Part shown: in pieces, positions 59,073-64,000 of the stretch
Position numbering within the stretch: the first letter of the stretch is position 1
Layout: each line of letters begins with the position of its first letter
Assembly: GCA_036004665.1 (NCBI GenBank)
Contig: DASYRG010000015.1
Location: 1-64,000 of the forward strand
Reading direction: 5' to 3'
Length of the DNA stretch: 64,000 nucleotides
Source: JACQGZ01 sp036004665
GTDB lineage: Bacteria; Sysuimicrobiota; Sysuimicrobiia; Sysuimicrobiales; Humicultoraceae
Notes under the pieces: model-generated
What the model was told of the DNA's origin: nothing
What the model saw: only the letters and a program-made list of their open reading frames with translations
Databases searched by the model: none
Made by a program: the position numbers and the translations under genes

Positions 59073-62000
59073 TCAGCCCCCGGCGAGGGCCAGCACCCGC
59101 TGGACTCGACGGGAATGCAGAAAGACGGCGCGTAGCCGTTCGTCGGGGACCGATGCGGCGATGCGTTCGATGATCTCCCGACCCTTTTGGGCGCTGGCGG
59201 AGGCTTCCCCCGGGCGGCCCTGCGTCTTGTGCACCTCGGTCATGCCGGCGAGGGCGCGCCACAAGGCGGGAAGGCGCCCCGTCGTTTCTGCCTCGCGCGC
59301 TGCTTCCTGAAACTGCCCCAGAGCGTCCGTGTGCTCTCCCAGGGCCGCGGCAGCCTCCCCGGCGATGAGCAGCCCTGGCACTCGCCAGTGCTTCGCCTCG
59401 CCGATCTCGACGAGCCGGGCGAGATGCTCCGCAATTCTGTGGGCTTCTGCAGGCCGACCATGCAGGATTTCACTCAACCCCTCCAGGTAGGCAACCTCCT
59501 CTGCGAAGTCCAGGCGGGTCTCGGTCTCCTCCAGAGCCCGCCGCGCCCGGGTAATCTCCGTCTCCGCCTCCTCCCACCTCCCCAGCGCCGCCTTGTCGGC
59601 CGCGAGCGAGGCTCGGATAACCGGCAGCCAGACTCCTCTGACTTGATGTCCCAGCGCCAGCGCCTCCTCGTCGGTGGCCAGAGCGCCCGCGTAGTCTTCG
59701 AGTTCGCGATGGACCCGGCCGATGATGAGGAGGCTGTAGACGTGGATCCGTACCGCCCCGATCTGGCTGGCCAGGTCGACGCCGCGCGCGGCCAGAGTGA
59801 GGGCCCGACCGAAATCTCCCCGGATGGCGGCCAGGTTGGCCTGGACGAAGAGAGCGGGAGAGAGGTTGCGCGCATCCCCGATTTCCCCGAGGACGGCAAC
59901 GCTGCGGTCGGCCTCGGCCTGCGAGGTCACGTAGTCTCCCCCTTTCTGCCGGGCGAACGCGATCATGTAGCGGTTCTCGCCCCCGAGCGAACGGTTGCCC
60001 AGCCGTTCGCACAGGGCCAGTGACTCCACGTACGACTTGACGGCGTCTTCGAAGCGGCCGAGGAACGCGAGATTGTCTCCCAACCCGTGCAGGCTCTCCG
60101 CCAATCCCGCGGCGTCGTTGGCCCTCTCCAGGAGGTGCCGCGCCTCCTCGTGCACGCGGATGGACTCGGCATGATTGTCTTGGGCGAAAATGGTGAAGCC
60201 GATGTGGTTGAGGATCTGGCCGGTCAAGACAGGATCCTCCAACCGACGGCTGATCGCCAGGGCCCGCTCCAGGTATTCCAGCGCGGTCGCGTACTGGTCC
60301 TGTTGCCGGTAGGCGAAGCCGGTGCGGTCGAGGGCGATGGCTTCCCACCGGGGCTGCTCCAGCTCGCGGGCGAGCGCGCGGACAGCATCGAAGTCTGCGC
60401 GGGCCTGATCGTATTGTCCGAGGAGGAACCAGACCTCGCCCCGGCCATGGAATGCCCGCAGCCGTGCCGGCGAGGCGGGGTGAAGGTCGAGGGCGCGGGT
60501 GAAGTGGTCGAGCGCGGTCGTGTTCGCGTAGACGCCGGCGGCGCGCTCTCCGGCCAGAAGCAGGTGCGTGGTGGCCTCCTCCTGCGCTCGGAGGTCCGGA
60601 GGGAGCCCCAACTCCTGGCGCAGGCCAACAACCTGCAGCCAGTGATGGGCGATGTAGTCGGACCATTCCGCCGGCCGGTCGGCCGCCATCTGCGCTGTCC
60701 ACTCCGCCATCCGCTCGTGCTGCAGCAGCCGGCGCGACTTGGGGATCATCGCGTAGGCTACGTCCCGGATGAGGATGTGGCGAAAGGTAAACTCGTCTTC
60801 CCCCACGAGCGTCGAGCGCAGCTTGCGGATCAACAGTTCCTTGTCGACCAAGGCCTGGACTGCATCCTCGATGTGGTTGCCTTGAACGACCAGCCGCAGC
60901 GGGCCCAGCCAGAAATCCTTCCCCTGAACAGCGGCGCCCTGCAGAGTCTGTTTCTCGGGGAGCGGCAGCGTGTCCACCCGCGCGCCGATGACGGCTTGGA
61001 CCGTATCGGGAATCGCCACTTCTCCGAGGGGGATCGTCAACGCCCACCGGCCGTTCTCTTTGCTCAGGATCCCCCCCTCGACGAGGACGCGCAGCATCTC
61101 CTCCATGAAGAGCGGGTTGCCTTCCGCTCGGCGGAGGACCAATGCCACGACCTCCTCGGGCGCCGCCCTCTGGCCGAGGATCGCCTGAGCGAGCGCCCGG
61201 CTGTCCTCCCCTGGGAGAGGGTCCAGGAAGAGCGTGGTGGCACTGCGCTTGCCGCCCATCCAGCTTCTCCGCCGCTCCAACAACTCGGGCCGGGAGAGGA
61301 CGACCAGCAGCAGGGGAATGTCGCGGATCCAATCCCCGGCGTCCTCCAGAAAATCCAGCGTGACGTCCTCGGCGGAGTGAAAGTCTTCCAGGGTGAGGAT
61401 CAGCGGGGCGCGGTCAGACAGCGCTCGAAAGAAGCCGCGCATCCCGGCAAAGAGCTCCTCGCGTGTGAGGTCCCGTCCTCCTCCCCCGAGCCCCAGGACG
61501 GTCAAGAGGGCAGGGACCGCGGCAGAGACTTCCAGCGCCGCCGCGGCCGCTTCCAGCTTATGGCGGGCAGACTCGAGGGGATCACCGAAGAGGATGCCAC
61601 ACTGCTCGCGGATGGCCTCGGCCAGAGACCAGAACGGCACCCCCGTTCCATAGGGGATGGCGCGGCCCTGGAGGATGTGCACCTGCCCCTCCAGCACCCA
61701 TCCGGTCCGTTGTCGAAACTCCTGGACCAGGCGGGTCTTGCCGACTCCCGCCGGGCCGAGGAGCGTCACCACATGGCCCCGCCTCTCCCGCAGCATTCGC
61801 CGCACGTGGCCCCCGAGGAGGTCCAGTTCCTCCTGCCGGCCGACGAAGGGCGTCGCCCGCAGCTCACGGGGTCGCGGAGGCGGAACCTCCAGGAGCTGCC
61901 AGGCGGGCAGAGGCTGGGTCCGCCCCTTCACCTCCAGCGGAGGCACGGCGCGCAGCGTCGCCACATTCTGCAACGCTCTCATGGTCCGTTCCCCGACCAA

Positions 62001-62522
62001 AATCTGGCCCGGTTCGGCATGCTGCTGCAGGCGGGCAGCCAGATTCACGGTCTCGCCCGTGACCAGGAATTCCCCTTTCGCGGCCGCCTGCGGATCGGCC
62101 ACCACCTCGCCCGTGTACAGGCCGATGCGGATCGGCGGGAGGTCGCCGGTCTCCGAGAGCGGATGGACTCGTTGCTCGACGGCTGCGGCGGCGCGCGCCG
62201 CCCGCTCGGGGTCGTCCTCGTGGAGGGTGGGGAGGCCGAAGACGGCCATGACGGCGTCGCCGATGAACTTTTCCACGGTCCCACCGAAGCGCTCGATCTC
62301 CTCCCGGGCGATGGTGAAGAAACGGGCCATCTGCGCGCGCAATGACTCCGGGTCCACCGCGCTGGAGAGGTGCGTCGAGCCGACGACGTCGGCGAAGAGC
62401 ACCGTGACGAACTTTCGCTCCTCTCCCGCCGTCTGACCCGTCGCCATGGCGGTCCCGCAGTTGCCGCAGAAGCGCATGCCCGGTGGGTTCTGGAAGCCGC
62501 AGGTCGGACAGCTCGTGGTCAT
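59073..62522 (-). CDS. class III nucleotide cyclase / AAA ATPase / TPR protein
   Basis: A 1149-residue multidomain signalling protein. Residues 5-22 form a CxxC...CxxC zinc ribbon. Residues 37-210 form a class III cyclase domain with metal-binding Asp45 and Asp89, Lys85 next to the purine site, and transition-state Asn160 and Arg164. Residues about 225-560 form an AAA/NTPase module with Walker A GPAGVGKT at 256-263. The rest is a long TPR array. Such proteins resemble STAND ATPases that integrate signals. With the cNMP-binding gene downstream, cAMP-type signalling is likely, although the protein could be enzymatically silent. Confidence 0.9.
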   Translation of the reverse strand: MTTSCPTCGFQNPPGMRFCGNCGTAMATGQTAGEERKFVTVLFADVVGSTHLSSAVDPESLRAQMARFFTIAREEIERFGGTVEKFIGDAVMAVFGLPTLHEDDPERAARAAAAVEQRVHPLSETGDLPPIRIGLYTGEVVADPQAAAKGEFLVTGETVNLAARLQQHAEPGQILVGERTMRALQNVATLRAVPPLEVKGRTQPLPAWQLLEVPPPRPRELRATPFVGRQEELDLLGGHVRRMLRERRGHVVTLLGPAGVGKTRLVQEFRQRTGWVLEGQVHILQGRAIPYGTGVPFWSLAEAIREQCGILFGDPLESARHKLEAAAAALEVSAAVPALLTVLGLGGGGRDLTREELFAGMRGFFRALSDRAPLILTLEDFHSAEDVTLDFLEDAGDWIRDIPLLLVVLSRPELLERRRSWMGGKRSATTLFLDPLPGEDSRALAQAILGQRAAPEEVVALVLRRAEGNPLFMEEMLRVLVEGGILSKENGRWALTIPLGEVAIPDTVQAVIGARVDTLPLPEKQTLQGAAVQGKDFWLGPLRLVVQGNHIEDAVQALVDKELLIRKLRSTLVGEDEFTFRHILIRDVAYAMIPKSRRLLQHERMAEWTAQMAADRPAEWSDYIAHHWLQVVGLRQELGLPPDLRAQEEATTHLLLAGERAAGVYANTTALDHFTRALDLHPASPARLRAFHGRGEVWFLLGQYDQARADFDAVRALARELEQPRWEAIALDRTGFAYRQQDQYATALEYLERALAISRRLEDPVLTGQILNHIGFTIFAQDNHAESIRVHEEARHLLERANDAAGLAESLHGLGDNLAFLGRFEDAVKSYVESLALCERLGNRSLGGENRYMIAFARQKGGDYVTSQAEADRSVAVLGEIGDARNLSPALFVQANLAAIRGDFGRALTLAARGVDLASQIGAVRIHVYSLLIIGRVHRELEDYAGALATDEEALALGHQVRGVWLPVIRASLAADKAALGRWEEAETEITRARRALEETETRLDFAEEVAYLEGLSEILHGRPAEAHRIAEHLARLVEIGEAKHWRVPGLLIAGEAAAALGEHTDALGQFQEAAREAETTGRLPALWRALAGMTEVHKTQGRPGEASASAQKGREIIERIAASVPDERLRAVFLHSRRVQRVLALAGG

Positions 62523-62575
62523 TAGGCGACCGGGTTGGCGGTGGTTACCTCGGAATTCGGGGAACTGCGAGGGGA

Positions 62576-62950
62576 TTACTTCTTTCGTCGGCCGCCGCGC
62601 TTGGCTTCGGTGTTCCGCTTGAGGTCGAGGAGGCGCTCCTCGCTCTCCTTCATGAACGCTTTCAGTTTGTCTTCAAAGGAGGCTCGGGAGCGGACGCGGG
62701 CGGTCCGTTCCTCGGGAGAGAGGGCCTGCTTGACGGAGAGATCGAGCTTCCCCTTCTCGTTGACCCCGAGGACTTTGACCCGGATGCGCTCCCGTTCCTT
62801 GAGGTAGTCCTTGACGTCCTTGACGTAGGTGTCGGCGATCTCGGAGATGTGGACGAGACCGCTCTTGCCGTCGGGGAGCTCGACGAAGGCGCCGTAATGG
62901 GTGATCTTGACGACCGTTCCTTCGACGATGGCGCCGGCTTCCACACTCAT
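62576..62950 (-). CDS. S1 domain RNA-binding protein (YabR/GSP13-like)
   Basis: A 124-residue protein: an S1 OB-fold at residues 5-75 (GTVVKITHYGAFVELPDGKSGLVHIS reduced here to its core GAFVELPDGKSGLVHIS) followed by a basic helical tail (about 80-124, ending RGGRRKK). The family is related to polyribonucleotide phosphorylase S1 and binds ribosomal or messenger RNA. It is the first gene of the cyclase cluster with a strong promoter upstream. Confidence 0.88.
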   Translation of the reverse strand: MSVEAGAIVEGTVVKITHYGAFVELPDGKSGLVHISEIADTYVKDVKDYLKERERIRVKVLGVNEKGKLDLSVKQALSPEERTARVRSRASFEDKLKAFMKESEERLLDLKRNTEAKRGGRRKK

Positions 62951-63002
62951 GTCGGGCGAAACTGAGGCCTCCTACAACCTGCTGCCGAAATGGGCAAGAC
63001 GG

Positions 63003-63048
63003 ATTATACTGGGCCGCCCCCTTGAGGTGTCAAGGAAAACCGGGGCGG
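63003..63048 (-). promoter_or_regulatory. consensus promoter embedded in inverted repeats, upstream of the S1 gene
   Basis: On the minus strand TTGACA (63028-63033) and TATAAT (63003-63008) are both perfect, with a 19-base spacer. The -35 lies inside CCTTGA-CACC-TCAAGG (63020-63035), which is itself flanked by CCGCCC/GGGCGG (63014-63019 with 63043-63048). The repeats may be a terminator for ftsB, an operator, or both. This would drive the S1-cyclase-cNMP-decarboxylase genes. Confidence 0.6.
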
Positions 63049-63062
63049 TTCCCGCACCGACT

Positions 63063-63428
63063 TCAGGGCCGCGGGACGGGAGTGGGCCGCACCAGGATGA
63101 TCGGGATCTCGCCGGGCCGGACCAGCCCCAGCTGCTCTCGGGCGAGCCGTTCGATGTACTGGGGGGTGTGCAGGCGGCGGATCTCCTCTCGCAGCTGCGC
63201 GTTCTCTCTCCGCAGCGTCCCGAGCTCCCGACTGAGGCGGTCCGCCTCCCGGTGCAACCGGTAGGTCGCCAGGTAGGTCGCTCCAAAGGCGTTGACCGCC
63301 AGGGCGGCGACGCCGATCAGCACGAGTGGAAGGACCCAGCGGGGGAGCCGCGGGGTGCGGGGAGGGGGCAGGGCAACGACGCGGCGGCCGGAGGGCGCAG
63401 CGCGGCGATAGGTGGAAGGGGTCGGCAT
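63063..63428 (-). CDS. ftsB: FtsB/DivIC-type septum protein
   Basis: A 121-residue bitopic protein. The N-terminal ~28 residues are basic and Pro-rich, a single transmembrane helix is at about 30-50, and the following coiled coil (LHREADRLSRELGTLRREN and more) is typical. It ends with the family motif YIERLAREQLGLVRPGEIPIIL. It belongs to the divisome with FtsL and FtsQ/DivIB. It lies immediately downstream of eno, as in many Gram-positive-type genomes. Confidence 0.88.
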   Translation of the reverse strand: MPTPSTYRRAAPSGRRVVALPPPRTPRLPRWVLPLVLIGVAALAVNAFGATYLATYRLHREADRLSRELGTLRRENAQLREEIRRLHTPQYIERLAREQLGLVRPGEIPIILVRPTPVPRP

Positions 63429-63500
63429 CCGCGCTCCGAGTGTTCGGATGGCGTCGCGACAATTCCTGTGTGACTCGTGGGCCGGTCGGAGGAGTCTGAG

Positions 63501-64000
63501 TCAGGCGAGGACCGGGAACCCGCCGCGCCCGGCGTAGCCCGCCTCGGGCCCGAGTTCCTCTTCGATGCGCAGCAGCTGGTTGTATTTGGCGGTGCGCTCG
63601 CCACGGGAGGGAGCGCCCGTCTTGATCTGGTCTGCCCCGACGGCCACCGCCAGGTCAGCGATGGCCGCATCCTCGGTTTCCCCGGAGCGGTGGGAGAGGA
63701 TGACCGCGTACCCCGCCTGTTGAGCGATCCGGACCGTCTCCAGCGTCTCGCTGAGCGTCCCGATCTGGTTGGGTTTCACGAGAATGGCGTTGGCCACACC
63801 CTCGGCGATACCGCGGCGGAGACGGGCGGGATTGGTGACGAAGAGATCGTCCCCCACGAGCTGGAGGCGGCGACCCAGGCTCGCCCTGAGCGTCTTCCAC
63901 CCGGCCCAGTCGTCCTCGCCGAGGCCGTCCTCGATGGAGATCAGCGGATACCGGGCCGCAAGCACGCCGTAGTACTCGATGAGTCCTGCCGTCGTGCGGA
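63501..64000 (-). CDS. eno: enolase (partial, 5' end outside window)
   Basis: The C-terminal ~166 residues of enolase enter from the right edge. The Mg2+ and catalytic segments SIEDGLGEDDW, LVGDDLFVTN, LVKPNQIGTL, LSHRSGETED and KTGAPSRGER are all intact, including the Lys of VKPNQIG and the catalytic His/Arg/Ser loop. It interconverts 2-phosphoglycerate and phosphoenolpyruvate. The 5' part continues beyond 64000. Confidence 0.93.
   Translation of the reverse strand, partial: RTTAGLIEYYGVLAARYPLISIEDGLGEDDWAGWKTLRASLGRRLQLVGDDLFVTNPARLRRGIAEGVANAILVKPNQIGTLSETLETVRIAQQAGYAVILSHRSGETEDAAIADLAVAVGADQIKTGAPSRGERTAKYNQLLRIEEELGPEAGYAGRGGFPVLA

Noticed and set aside
60087..62345. Long plus-strand open frame opposite the cyclase-TPR gene
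   Set aside because: The translation has no recognisable domain, whereas the minus strand encodes intact cyclase, AAA and TPR motifs.

Overview
The window is a dense, high-GC bacterial chromosome segment with about 60 genes. The gene content suggests an aerobic, heterotrophic Terrabacteria lineage with monoderm-like features. MurT/GatD lipid II amidation genes are present, as are a Bacillus-like fadN/fadA/fadE set, a prkA-yeaH-spoVR operon, an aa3-type cytochrome c oxidase operon and an S1-domain/ftsB/enolase block. A candidate phylum such as CSP1-3 is possible, but this is inference and the phylum cannot be fixed from the sequence alone. No phage, IS element or CRISPR array is visible.

Layout. 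Positions 1-2,885 hold a gene remnant, an AT-richer alpha/beta hydrolase, a small cNMP-binding protein, a tiny membrane protein and an MBL-fold hydrolase. Positions 2,885-12,430 hold an acyl-CoA synthetase, a five-gene branched-chain amino-acid ABC transporter (livMHKGF order on the minus strand) and a divergent 2-oxoacid:ferredoxin oxidoreductase (korAB). Positions 12,510-25,710 are a minus-strand run: penicillin-acylase-type hydrolase, two M3 peptidases, fadN, azlC, azlD, fadA, fadE, and at the end a redoxin with an in-frame TGA. Positions 25,775-29,770 hold a CDF transporter and a metal cassette (multicopper oxidase, ZIP-like transporter, DtxR-type regulator). Positions 30,094-34,067 are the prkA-yeaH-spoVR stress operon. 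Positions 34,279-41,490 hold a bifunctional nuclease, lemA, an HtpX-like protease, a LysM-NlpC/P60 hydrolase, murT/gatD, tRNA-Glu, tag and proC. Positions 41,586-46,591 are the cytochrome oxidase operon. Positions 46,592-49,636 hold a regulator cluster (LuxR, XRE-TPR and a tiny secreted peptide gene), a GYD protein and a thioredoxin-like protein. Positions 49,670-57,130 hold small proteins, a hydrolase, a heterodimeric ABC exporter and a lone xanthine-dehydrogenase-family large subunit. Positions 57,127-64,000 hold a PLP decarboxylase, a cNMP-binding protein, a cyclase/ATPase/TPR protein, an S1 protein, ftsB and the 3' part of eno.

Three observations stand out. (1) The redoxin-DsbD fusion at 12,510-13,508 has a single TGA exactly where the family has the first Cys of WCxxC. 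A perfect 7-bp hairpin with a GUC loop lies 14 nt downstream, so this is very probably a selenoprotein. (2) A 41-codon gene with an excellent ribosome binding site and a signal peptide (48,378-48,503) lies directly upstream of an XRE-TPR regulator and a LuxR regulator. This resembles an RRNPP-type peptide signalling cassette. (3) Two long hairpins of the same architecture (13-bp outer stem, 8-bp inner stem, 13-nt loop ending GGATCA) follow the stop codons of two convergent genes, spoVR and the nuclease, with unrelated outer-stem sequences.

The metabolism fits together. Fatty acids are activated by the acyl-CoA synthetase and degraded by FadE/FadN/FadA. Branched-chain amino acids are imported by Liv. 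2-Oxoacids are oxidised by KorAB. Electrons can reach oxygen through the Cox complex.
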